Shown piece by piece: positions 42,101-49,893 of a DNA stretch of 49,893 bases. Source of the DNA: SAR324 cluster bacterium (GTDB lineage Bacteria; SAR324; XYD2-FULL-50-16; JAERRU01); assembly GCA_016735295.1 (NCBI GenBank), contig JAERRU010000021.1, positions 1 to 49,893 of the forward strand, given 5' to 3'. The notes below the pieces were generated by a model. It was not told the DNA's origin and did not search any database. It was given only the letters and a program-made list of their open reading frames with translations. The position numbers and the translations under genes were made by a program. Positions within the stretch are counted from its first letter, which is position 1, and each line of letters starts with the position of its first letter.

Positions 42101-45100
42101 TTACTTATAACTATGCCAATCTTTAATTTGTAAATCGTCAATAGTTTTTTCTAAGGCAGCCTCAACTAAACGTTTGGCTAGTTGTATGTTAGTCACTAAG
42201 GGAATACCTCTATCCACGGCTTTTCTTCTGATTAAATAATCATTATCTAGTTCTTGTTTATAGAAATTTTTAGGAATATTAATCACTAAATCAAGTTGAT
42301 TAGAATATATCAAGTCTAGCACCGTTTTGCTGTTAGTAGAATCGGGCCAATCGATCATTTTTGATTTTAGCTGATGATCTTTCAAAAATTTATATGTACC
42401 AGGGGTGCTATATATCTCTATTCCGGCAAGGATCATTTTTTGAACAGAGGAATTGAAGGCGATTTTTTTATCTAGCGGACCGGTTGATAATAAGACTTTT
42501 CGTAAGGGAAATTTAAAGCCAACTGAAATTAAAGATTTAAGCAAAGCTTCATTGAAATCATCGCCCAAGCAAGCAACTTCTCCGGTAGAAGACATTTCCA
42601 CGCCTAAAGTAGGATCAGCCCCATTTAACCTAGTAAAAGAAAATTGGGAAGCCTTTACCCCCACATAATCATAATTAGTAAAGCTACTACTTACTTTTTT
42701 GGTGGCCTCCTTGCCCATAATAGCAAGCGTGGCCTCTTTAATGAAATTTAACTTAGCTACTTTAGAGATGAAAGGAAAGCTACGAGAAGCTCGTAAATTA
42801 CACTCAATAACCTTAATAAAATTACTTTTAGCAACAAATTGAGTGTTAAACGGGCCACTAATAGCAAATTCTTTAGCTATTTTGCGACCTATTTTAATTA
42901 TTTGACGCATAGTTTCTACATAAGTGCGTTGAGCAGGATAAACTAAAGTAGCGTCACCAGAGTGCACCCCAGCATTTTCTACGTGCTCAGAAATAGCAAA
43001 GGCAGTTATTTCTCCATTAAAGGCCACCGCATCTAGCTCAATTTCTTTAGCGTCTTCAATGAATTTAGATATCACCACCGGGTGATCATTAGAAACTAAA
43101 GCAACTTTTGAAAAATAGTGAGTCATTTCTCTATCATTGCTCGCCACAATCATAGCAGCGCCACTAAGCACATAAGAAGGCCTAACTAATGTTGGATAAC
43201 CAACTTGGTGACAAAATTTTATCGCTCCCGCCAAATCAGTTAATTCACACCACTTAGGCTGATCTATCTTTAATTGATCTAACGCCGCAGAAAACTTTTT
43301 ACGATCTTCAGCTCGATCTATTTGAATAGGGCTTGTTCCTAAAACATTAACCCCCGCTAAGTGTAAAGGCAAAGCTAAATTATTAGCTGCCTGCCCTCCA
43401 ACTGATACTATCACCCCCATAGCCGATTCTTTACGGAGTATTTCTAAAACAGTTTCTAAAGATATTTCATCAAAATAAAGCCGATCAGAAATGTCATAAT
43501 CAGTAGAAACAGTCTCAGGATTAAAATTCAACATCAAGGTTTCATAGCCCAGCTCTTTTATTGTGTTAATACTATTAACACAACACCAATCAAATTCTAC
43601 AGAACTACCAATGCGGTAAGCTCCTGAGCCTAAAATCAAAATTTTATTATTGCCGCTATGAAATGAAAGATCATCTTGGCTAGCATGGTAAGTTAAATAT
43701 AAATAATTAGTCTGCGGTGGGTACTCGCCAGCTAAGGTGTCTATTTGTTTGACATAGGGGTGTATACCAAAATTTATCCTATTTAACCTGATTTTATTTT
43801 CATCAGAGTCTAAAATATGAGCTAGCTGGGCGTCAGCAAAGCCTAATTTTTTAGATAAAAGCAGTAGTTCGCGTGGGCAAGTGCCCCCTTTATATAGATC
43901 TAGCCTTTTGGTGGTTGATATTATATTTTGAATCTTGCTCAAATACCAGCGATCTATATGAGTTAATTGGTGAATCTCATCAATAGAAAATCCTTCTACC
44001 AAGGCTTTGGCTAGGGCAAAAATTCTTTCATCAGTGGGCTGAGCCAAGGCCTTTTCTAGTTTATTCTTGGTTTCAGTATTATCAGTAAATAATTTTTTAT
44101 TGCCTACAATACCTAAAGCTCCAATATCTAGCATCCGTAAAGCCTTTTGCAAGGCTTCTTCAAAACAACGACCGATCGCCATGACTTCTCCAACCGATTT
44201 CATGCTAGAATTAATCTGTTTAGAAACCATCGGGAATTTCTTTAAATCCCAGCGAGGTATTTTGATAACTATATAATCTAAAGCAGGCTCAAAACAAGCC
44301 ATAGTAGCCTTAGTTGTGTTGTTAGTAATTTCTCCTAAAGAATATCCCAAGGCTAACTTAACCGAGACATAAGCCAACGGATACCCAGTAGCCTTAGATG
44401 CCAATGCAGAGCTACGAGACAGCCTAGCGTTAACTTCAATTACTCGGTAATCTTTGGAATGGGGGTCTAGGGCGTATTGAATGTTGCATTCTCCCACTAC
44501 TCCCAAATGACGGATAGTTTTGATCGCAATCTCTCTTAAGAAATGATATTCCTCATTACTCAATGTTTGGCTAGGAGCAACTACAATAGACTCTCCAGTA
44601 TGAATGCCGAGCGGGTCTAAATTTTCCATATTACAAACAGTAATGCAGTTATCGTAAGAATCTCGCACTACTTCATATTCAATTTCTTTCCAGCCCAGCA
44701 AATATTCTTCAATCAATACCTGATGAGAATGGCTCAAAGCCAACTTGATTGCGGGAATTAATTCTTTTTCTGATTTAACAACAGTCGAGCCAAGACCCCC
44801 TAGAGCGTAAGCTATCCTAATCATAACAGGGTAGCCAACCTCCTTAGCAGCGGATATAGCCTCTTTTAAGCTGGTGATAGAGCGGTTATTGGGGGTGAGC
44901 ACACCTATTTCATTTAATTTTTCTGCAAATAAAGCTCTATCTTCAGTATTAACAATAGTCTTTATTGGCGTGCCTAAAACCTTAACCCCATATTTATCAA
45001 ACACCCCATTTTTAGCTAAATCAATGCCACAATTAAGTGCTGTTTGCCCACCACAACTCAATAAAACACCATCTGGCCTTTCTTTCGCGATTATTTTTTC

Positions 45101-45310
45101 AATAAAAGTGGGAGTTACCGGTAAGAAATATATTTTATCAGCTAACTGCTGGTCAGTTTGCACAGTAGCTATATTAGGATTTACCAACGAGGTCTTAATA
45201 CCCTCTGATTTTAAAGCCTTAATCGCTTGACTACCTGAGTAATCAAATTCCCCAGCCTCACCAATTTTTAAGGCGGCACTACCAAAAACTAATACTTTTT
45301 TTATGGTCAT
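42101..45310 (-). CDS. carB: Carbamoyl-phosphate synthase large subunit
   Basis: CarB makes carbamoyl phosphate from bicarbonate, ammonia and two ATP. The 1069-aa protein has the duplicated ATP-grasp architecture. The first half starts VLVFGSAALKIGEAGEFDYSGSQAIKAL, with ALGGLGSTV and EVNARLSRSSALASKATGYPLA. The second half starts ILILGSGAYRIGSSVEFDWCCVNSI, with RPSYVLSGAAMIV and ECNLRASRSFPFISKVA. The C-terminal allosteric MGS-like domain covers about the last 130 residues (GIEIYSTPGTYKFLKDH). It is normal length and complete. The usual GSGPIxIGQ at the N-terminus is altered to GSAALKIGE. It sits 4 bp after fliA, and the partner carA is far away. Confidence 0.96.
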   Translation of the reverse strand: MTIKKVLVFGSAALKIGEAGEFDYSGSQAIKALKSEGIKTSLVNPNIATVQTDQQLADKIYFLPVTPTFIEKIIAKERPDGVLLSCGGQTALNCGIDLAKNGVFDKYGVKVLGTPIKTIVNTEDRALFAEKLNEIGVLTPNNRSITSLKEAISAAKEVGYPVMIRIAYALGGLGSTVVKSEKELIPAIKLALSHSHQVLIEEYLLGWKEIEYEVVRDSYDNCITVCNMENLDPLGIHTGESIVVAPSQTLSNEEYHFLREIAIKTIRHLGVVGECNIQYALDPHSKDYRVIEVNARLSRSSALASKATGYPLAYVSVKLALGYSLGEITNNTTKATMACFEPALDYIVIKIPRWDLKKFPMVSKQINSSMKSVGEVMAIGRCFEEALQKALRMLDIGALGIVGNKKLFTDNTETKNKLEKALAQPTDERIFALAKALVEGFSIDEIHQLTHIDRWYLSKIQNIISTTKRLDLYKGGTCPRELLLLSKKLGFADAQLAHILDSDENKIRLNRINFGIHPYVKQIDTLAGEYPPQTNYLYLTYHASQDDLSFHSGNNKILILGSGAYRIGSSVEFDWCCVNSINTIKELGYETLMLNFNPETVSTDYDISDRLYFDEISLETVLEILRKESAMGVIVSVGGQAANNLALPLHLAGVNVLGTSPIQIDRAEDRKKFSAALDQLKIDQPKWCELTDLAGAIKFCHQVGYPTLVRPSYVLSGAAMIVASNDREMTHYFSKVALVSNDHPVVISKFIEDAKEIELDAVAFNGEITAFAISEHVENAGVHSGDATLVYPAQRTYVETMRQIIKIGRKIAKEFAISGPFNTQFVAKSNFIKVIECNLRASRSFPFISKVAKLNFIKEATLAIMGKEATKKVSSSFTNYDYVGVKASQFSFTRLNGADPTLGVEMSSTGEVACLGDDFNEALLKSLISVGFKFPLRKVLLSTGPLDKKIAFNSSVQKMILAGIEIYSTPGTYKFLKDHQLKSKMIDWPDSTNSKTVLDLIYSNQLDLVINIPKNFYKQELDNDYLIRRKAVDRGIPLVTNIQLAKRLVEAALEKTIDDLQIKDWHSYK

Positions 45311-45314
45311 TCAA

Positions 45315-46085
45315 TTATTTATCTTTATCTTTATCCTTACTAAGATAGCTCCTAAGAAAAGAGATACTACTAGTACGAATTTGACAAATTCTTGCCTCAG
45401 TTAAATCCAATACTTTTGAGATTTCTTTTAAATTCATTTCCTTTTGATAGGATAATGATAATACTAATTGAGTTCTCTTAGGTAATTTTGCTATGGCGTT
45501 CGCTAATTTATTATTAATTTCTTTCTTAACTAAATCTTCATCGGCTAGGGTTTCATCAGGATTTACTATGATGTCTAATATCTCTACGTGATCATTACCA
45601 AAGGATTTTCCTAATGAATCTAAAGATAATAAAGGCATACTTATATTGCGAGATAAAAAATGTTCAAATTCATTTATCTCCATCTCCATTTCTTTAGCTA
45701 AATCTGCATGATTAGGCCGGTCAATGCCCTTTTTTCTTAAAGATCTATGGGCCTTATCAAGTTTGCTAGCACTAGTTTTTACACTACGAGGGATCCAATC
45801 TCTCGCTCTCAATTCATCAAGCATTGCCCCGCGAATTCTGTATTCAGCGTAAGTCTTGAAATTTGCCGCCGCATTAGGATCATAGCGATTAATTGATTCT
45901 AAAAGACCTATCATGCCCACCTGTTCTAAATCATCTTTATCTATATAAGGAGGCAATCTTAATGAAAAAAGACCCGCTATTCTTTTTACTAAGGGAGCAT
46001 ACTTCTTTACTAACTCCAGTTTATTTCTTTTAAACTCAGTGTGATAAGGAGTTCGTTTATCAATAACCTTGGCTTTATTGTTCAT
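45315..46085 (-). CDS. fliA: FliA/WhiG-family (sigma-28) RNA polymerase sigma factor
   Basis: FliA-type sigma factors direct late flagellar and chemotaxis genes. The 256-aa protein has region 2 (VKKYAPLVKRIAGLFSLRLPPYIDKDDLEQVGMIGLLESINRYDPN, FKTYAEYRIRGAMLDELRARDWIPRSVK), with the DWxPR motif that separates FliA from the stress sigmas. It also has region 3 (ANHADLA-like RPNHADLAKEMEME) and region 4 (LPKRTQLVLSLSYQKEMNLKEISKVLDLTEARICQIR). It ends in a DK repeat from a low-complexity run. No flagellar gene is adjacent; it precedes carB by only 4 bp, an odd partner. Its presence suggests flagella or a repurposed sigma. Confidence 0.9.
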   Translation of the reverse strand: MNNKAKVIDKRTPYHTEFKRNKLELVKKYAPLVKRIAGLFSLRLPPYIDKDDLEQVGMIGLLESINRYDPNAAANFKTYAEYRIRGAMLDELRARDWIPRSVKTSASKLDKAHRSLRKKGIDRPNHADLAKEMEMEINEFEHFLSRNISMPLLSLDSLGKSFGNDHVEILDIIVNPDETLADEDLVKKEINNKLANAIAKLPKRTQLVLSLSYQKEMNLKEISKVLDLTEARICQIRTSSISFLRSYLSKDKDKDK

Positions 46086-46190
46086 AAATTAACTTTAGTG
46101 AGCAATCGAAAAGTATTATTTTATGTTTATTATAATAGTCGGCAGTATATATCCTATAGCATATATCTCATGGTGGGGCATTATAAGCAA

Positions 46191-46233
46191 TTTACGCCCC
46201 AAATTACAAATCACAAATTACAAATTACGCCCC
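46191..46233. repeat. Short AT-rich direct repeats framed by TTACGCCCC boxes
   Basis: TTACGCCCC at 46192-46200 recurs at 46225-46233, with AAATTACAAATC-type 7-9 bp repeats in between. It is noncoding, upstream of fliA and downstream of lon. No function is evident. Confidence 0.55.
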
Positions 46234-46295
46234 TTTATATATGATACCAACTAAATAAACCTAGTGAATCAATTTAAAAATATTCATATAATCGA

Positions 46296-48767
46296 TTATA
46301 TCTTTCTTTTAAGGGAAGGAAGACATATTTTTAATACTTCATCAAAATGATCAACAAAGTGAAACTTTATTCCTTTTTTGATGAGTTTGGGGATCTCGTC
46401 AAAATCACGTTTATTTTGTTTAGGCATAACAATCTCTTTAATGCCCGAACGCTGAGCGGCCACAACTTTTTCTTTTAATCCACCAATAGGTAGCACCGCA
46501 CCAGTTAAACTAATTTCACCTGTTAAACCTATTTTAGTGCGTATAGCCTCTTTTTTCATAAGAGAAATCAAAGATAAAGCCATGGCAATACCAGCTGAAG
46601 GACCATCTTTAGGAGTAGCCCCTGCCGGGACATGCAAATGCACTAACCTTGATGTGTATTTTTCAACATCCACACTAAATTTCTTTGCATTAGCCATCAC
46701 ATAACTATAGGCTATTTCAGATGATTCCACCATCACCTTACCCAATTGCCCCGTTTGTTTGAATCCTTTTTGGTTGGATGTCATATCAGTGGCTTCAATT
46801 GATAAAATCGCTCCCCCATAATTAGTCCAAGCCAATCCATTAACACAACCAGATACATTTTCTCCTATGATATCATCTTTAGTGAAAATAGGTGATTGCA
46901 GGTACTGGGGAATCATATGACTAGTTATCATAAGAGGCAGTTTAATCTTTTTTTCTACTATCTTGCGAGCCAGACTACGACATATTTTGGCAATCATTTT
47001 TTCTAAATTACGCACTCCGGCTTCTCTGGCGTAATCTTCAATTATTTTCAGTAAAGATTTATCAGAAAAGGATATCTTTTTTAAACGCAATCCATTTTCT
47101 ATTTTTTGTTTTTTCACCAAATATCGTTTGGCGATCGCCAATTTTTCAGTGGCGATATACCCAGGAAGCCTAATCACATCCATTCGATTTTTTAGTGCTT
47201 CTGGGATAGAATCTAACTGATTGGCAGTGCAGATAAAAAACACTTTTGATAAATCAAAAGGCAAATCTAGGTAATGATCTAAAAAACTACTATTTTGCTC
47301 TTTATCTAATACCTCCAATAGAGCACTTGATGGGTCGCCAATATAATTTTTACTAACCTTATCTATCTCATCTAGCATTATTACTGGATTTGATTTTTTG
47401 GTAGTTTTCAAAGCCTGGATAAATTTACCTGGCATAGCTCCGATATAGGTGCGTCTGTGGCCCTTAATTTCAGCTTCATCCCGCATCCCCCCTAGTGAAA
47501 ACCTAAAAAATGGCCGCCCAAGTGCTCTAGCGATCGATTTCCCAATGGAGGTTTTGCCTACCCCAGGAGGGCCAACAAGGCATAAAATCCTACCACTAAC
47601 ATTTTTATGCAAGGACATAGCCGCAATCATATCTAAAATAGATTCTTTTACGTCTTCTAAGCCAAAATGATCTTTTTCCAAGATTTTTTTTGCTTTGGCT
47701 AAATCCAGATTTTCTTTTTTATAAATACCCCAAGGCAAAGAAGTAATCCAATCAAGGTAATTGCGAGAAACGTTAAATTCAGGTGATTGGGGGTCAAGCA
47801 AATTTAATTTATTCAATTCTTCTTTGAACACTTCATCTACATCATTGCCCCATTTAAATTTTTTAGCACGAGATTTAAATTTTTCGATTTCTTGGCTTTT
47901 TTCATCTTTGCTTAGACCAAGTTCTTTGCGTATTTCTTTTAATTGTTCTTTTAAGAAGAATTTTCGTTGATTACTACTTATTTTTTCTTCAATTTGTTGA
48001 GATATTTTAGCTTGCAGACGGCTTAGGGTTAATTCTTTTTTCACTAAAAGAAGGGTTTTACCGAGTCTTTTTTGACTATTTTCTTCTTCTAATATTTTTT
48101 GTACATCAAAGCGGCTAGCAGAAGTTAAGGTAGCGGCAAAATCCGCCAATCTTTGCGGATCTTCAATGTTAACTTGACTTATAAATTGGTTTAATTCTTC
48201 CTTTATTAAAGGATTTAATCTGATTAATTCTTTAAGGTTATTTATTATTTCTCTTGAGTAAGCTCTGATGCTATCAGTAAGTTTAATTTTTTCTTCTTCT
48301 TCAATGGGGGTAATATCGGCGATTAGGCCTTTTTTTGTTTTAGTAATTTTTTTAATTTGTATGCGAGAAGTAACATCAAGCAAAATTTGAGCACTCTTAT
48401 CAGTCAAGTTAAAAACTCTCACAATGCGAGCAATTGTTCCTATAGTAAATATATTATTGATAGATATTTTTTTTAAATTAAAATCATCTTTCCCTAAAGT
48501 GACCCCTAGGTAAGATGGCTTATTATTAAGAGCAGTTTTAATGGTTTTCACAAATAGCTCACCTTCAATCACTAAAGGCACAATCATATTAGGAAAAAGT
48601 GGACGATGGGTAATAACCACTAATCCTGTTCGTTTGGGTAAGGTGTGCTTAGCTTTTACTATAGCGGTTGAAGTAGAAACATCATCTGTTAATTTATCTT
48701 TTAAAACTTCTATATCATCAATAGACTCTATATCATCTTCTAAGTTATCTTTATTTTGATCGTTCAT
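46296..48767 (-). CDS. lon: ATP-dependent protease Lon
   Basis: Lon degrades misfolded and short-lived regulatory proteins in the cytoplasm. The 823-aa protein has the N-terminal LON substrate domain (LVVITHRPLFPNMIVPLVIEGE) and the central coiled coil (LKEIRKELGLSKDEKSQEIEKFK). The AAA+ module has Walker A GPPGVGKTSIGKSIA, Walker B VIMLDEIDK and the Arg-finger region. The protease domain has Ser724 in PKDGPSAGIAMAL and Lys at about 766 in GGLKEKVVAAQRSG. It is complete. No convincing heat-shock (sigma-32) promoter was seen upstream. It is about 210 bp upstream of fliA on the same strand. Confidence 0.97.
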   Translation of the reverse strand: MNDQNKDNLEDDIESIDDIEVLKDKLTDDVSTSTAIVKAKHTLPKRTGLVVITHRPLFPNMIVPLVIEGELFVKTIKTALNNKPSYLGVTLGKDDFNLKKISINNIFTIGTIARIVRVFNLTDKSAQILLDVTSRIQIKKITKTKKGLIADITPIEEEEKIKLTDSIRAYSREIINNLKELIRLNPLIKEELNQFISQVNIEDPQRLADFAATLTSASRFDVQKILEEENSQKRLGKTLLLVKKELTLSRLQAKISQQIEEKISSNQRKFFLKEQLKEIRKELGLSKDEKSQEIEKFKSRAKKFKWGNDVDEVFKEELNKLNLLDPQSPEFNVSRNYLDWITSLPWGIYKKENLDLAKAKKILEKDHFGLEDVKESILDMIAAMSLHKNVSGRILCLVGPPGVGKTSIGKSIARALGRPFFRFSLGGMRDEAEIKGHRRTYIGAMPGKFIQALKTTKKSNPVIMLDEIDKVSKNYIGDPSSALLEVLDKEQNSSFLDHYLDLPFDLSKVFFICTANQLDSIPEALKNRMDVIRLPGYIATEKLAIAKRYLVKKQKIENGLRLKKISFSDKSLLKIIEDYAREAGVRNLEKMIAKICRSLARKIVEKKIKLPLMITSHMIPQYLQSPIFTKDDIIGENVSGCVNGLAWTNYGGAILSIEATDMTSNQKGFKQTGQLGKVMVESSEIAYSYVMANAKKFSVDVEKYTSRLVHLHVPAGATPKDGPSAGIAMALSLISLMKKEAIRTKIGLTGEISLTGAVLPIGGLKEKVVAAQRSGIKEIVMPKQNKRDFDEIPKLIKKGIKFHFVDHFDEVLKICLPSLKRKI

Positions 48768-49089
48768 TTTTGGTTGGCTAGGATTAATTTTTTATTTTAA
48801 TTAAGGTCATTTATAATGATTAAAATAACTACTGAACTTAAAAAAGATAAAACACACTTCTCATGTATGGATACTAAGCGATTATGGGCCAGCGGGTCAA
48901 GTTGAATTTATGGTGGTATGGCAGACTAGATGCAAACTATTAGTTAGCGATAAATAAAACAATTATATCATCTAAAATAGATAAAAAAAATGTTGCAACA
49001 ACAATAAATGGCTGGCATAGTTCTTTAATATGATTGATGAATTATGTTTTATTGATGTAACGTAAGCATTAATTTAAATAAACGCTAAT
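48768..49089. other. 322-bp intergenic stretch between lon and tRNA-Asn
   Basis: No gene is seen. It should contain the minus-strand lon promoter and the plus-strand tRNA promoter. For the tRNA, TTGATG (49052-49057) and TAAATA (49075-49080), 17 bp apart, are a weak candidate pair ending 9 bases before the mature tRNA. Nothing else stands out. Confidence 0.45.
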
Positions 49090-49165
49090 TCCCTGATAGC
49101 TCAGTTGGTAGAGCAAGCGGCTGTTAACCGCTGGGTCGTAGGTTCGAGTCCTACTCGGGGAGCCA
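49090..49165 (+). tRNA. tRNA-Asn (anticodon GTT), CCA encoded
   Basis: The cloverleaf can be drawn in full. The acceptor stem pairs TCCCTGA (49090-49096) with TCGGGGA (49155-49161), followed by discriminator G and an encoded CCA. The D arm is GCTC-AGTTGGTA-GAGC, the anticodon stem-loop AGCGGCTGTTAACCGCT carries GTT, and the T arm has GGTTCGAGTCC. There is one T-G pair in the acceptor stem. It lies between lon and the second HsdS-like gene; tRNA 3' ends are common integration points, and the restriction-type gene begins right after it. Confidence 0.97.
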
Positions 49166-49196
49166 AGCTAAGCGATTGTTTATTTTTATAAAGGCG

Positions 49197-49893
49197 TTAA
49201 ATGTTTCCGCCGGCAATTAATTCATATTTTTCTGCTCCTTTTTTCATTTCATCTTCCACAATTTTATTAGCCTGCCCAAGCAAGACCTTGCTTTTTGCAC
49301 GTAGTCTATAACTTTCCTCTACTTTACTAGCTATGGCCTGCTGAATTGATTTTGGGAATATAGGCATCTTGAAGTTCTCGAAATCTGAAGGCCTTAAATG
49401 TGAAATTATTGCGCCACCTGCAGTTTTATCTATCTGATTTTTTATTAGAGTCGAATTAAGTAGCAAACAAAGGCATTCTGATAAAAATTGTGGATTTTTT
49501 ATTTTTAATCGTAAAAAAGCCCCGCTAATAATACATTTCATATCTTCTTTTATTACATAACTAAGCCCTATAGTGCCGTCTTTCGTGAATAAAATATCTC
49601 CTACTATAGGCGCAAATCTTCTTTTATGGTCATTATACACCGTAGTTCCAATTTTTTTATTTGAATCGCTAACTCCATATATTGAAAAGTCAGAAACTCT
49701 AATAAAATCAAATCCATTATTGATATAAGCTTTACTGCCAACTTCAGCTCCCTTGCTCCATTCTACAGCGTCCTTAACATATCCCCAGCCCCCATAATAA
49801 TTTTCAATTTTTTTGATAATTTTATCGTATTTAGGGTGAAAATATTCACTATCAAAGCGCCGGGCGTTATCTATTTTCTTTTTACTGGTAGTA
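49197..49893 (-). CDS. HsdS-like restriction specificity protein, C-terminal part (cut by right window edge)
   Basis: The frame is open without stop from 49197 to the right edge, so the start lies outside; the GTG at 49640 is internal. The visible part includes RRFDSEYFHPKYDKIIKKI, GAEVGSKAYINNGFDFIRVSDF, FAPIVGDILFTKDGTIG and GGAIISHLRPSDFENFKMPIFP. It ends with a helical spacer QQAIASKVEESYRLRAKSKVLLGQA. This is the target-recognition-domain pattern of HsdS or of the specificity half of a type IIG/BcgI-like enzyme. It differs from the HsdS at the left edge (single TRD pattern, different spacer), so it belongs to a second system. The stop lies 31 bp after tRNA-Asn, in convergent orientation. 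Confidence 0.85.
   Translation of the reverse strand, partial: TTSKKKIDNARRFDSEYFHPKYDKIIKKIENYYGGWGYVKDAVEWSKGAEVGSKAYINNGFDFIRVSDFSIYGVSDSNKKIGTTVYNDHKRRFAPIVGDILFTKDGTIGLSYVIKEDMKCIISGAFLRLKIKNPQFLSECLCLLLNSTLIKNQIDKTAGGAIISHLRPSDFENFKMPIFPKSIQQAIASKVEESYRLRAKSKVLLGQANKIVEDEMKKGAEKYELIAGGNI

Overview
The window looks like a chromosome segment of an AT-rich alphaproteobacterium, probably an intracellular or host-associated lineage of the Rickettsiales/Holosporales kind. This rests on base composition, the mix of core genes (gltA, prs, murJ, bamA, lptA/lptC, lolC/lolD, folD, rpsA) and eukaryote-like domain content. Unlike Rickettsia proper it keeps both carbamoyl-phosphate synthase genes and a FliA-type sigma factor, so it seems less reduced and possibly flagellated. 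The taxonomic placement is inference; no 16S gene is present.

Layout. 1-3670: end of a type I restriction-modification operon (hsdS fragment, hsdR). 3931-5872: a type I asparaginase and an RbgA/YlqF-type circularly permuted GTPase. 5873-7123: degraded accessory DNA with a broken P63C-domain gene. 7362-10748 (minus): carA, prs, gltA. 10987-13142 (plus): a DUF2851-like protein and a TPR-like membrane protein. 13209-18733 (minus): a lipoprotein, murJ, folD and rpsA, with a candidate structured RNA between murJ and folD. 18879-20457 (plus): rodZ-like and comF. 20581-24504 (minus): envelope genes lptA, lptC, an RDD protein and ftsI. 24688-27986 (plus): an 84-bp repeat array leading into a PstS-like binding protein, then orphan oppD/oppF. 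27960-29830: hinT and an aldehyde dehydrogenase. 29909-34327 (minus): bamA, lolD, lolC. 34576-36562: rlpA and asd. 36576-39653 (minus): a 1025-aa NTPase-PPR-TIR protein. 39810-41069 (plus): xseB and a PF10023-type lipoprotein. 41062-48767 (minus): an unknown protein, carB, fliA and lon. The right end has tRNA-Asn and the C-terminal part of a second HsdS-like protein running off the edge.

How they work together. Most genes serve envelope building (lipid II flipping, septal transpeptidation, LPS transport, lipoprotein export, OMP assembly, RlpA), nucleotide and one-carbon supply (prs, carA, carB, folD) and quality control (lon). Restriction modules lie at both ends.

The most unusual object is the protein at 36576-39653. 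It has an N-terminal STAND-like P-loop NTPase, about ten tandem pentatricopeptide-like repeats and a C-terminal TIR domain that keeps its catalytic-type Glu. That order suggests an RNA- or nucleic-acid-sensing, NLR-like NADase: either an undescribed immune protein or an effector aimed at a eukaryotic host. Other points of interest are the triplicated leader of the PstS-like gene, the rod-shaped RNA candidate beside folD, and the 17-residue repeat tail on ribosomal protein S1.
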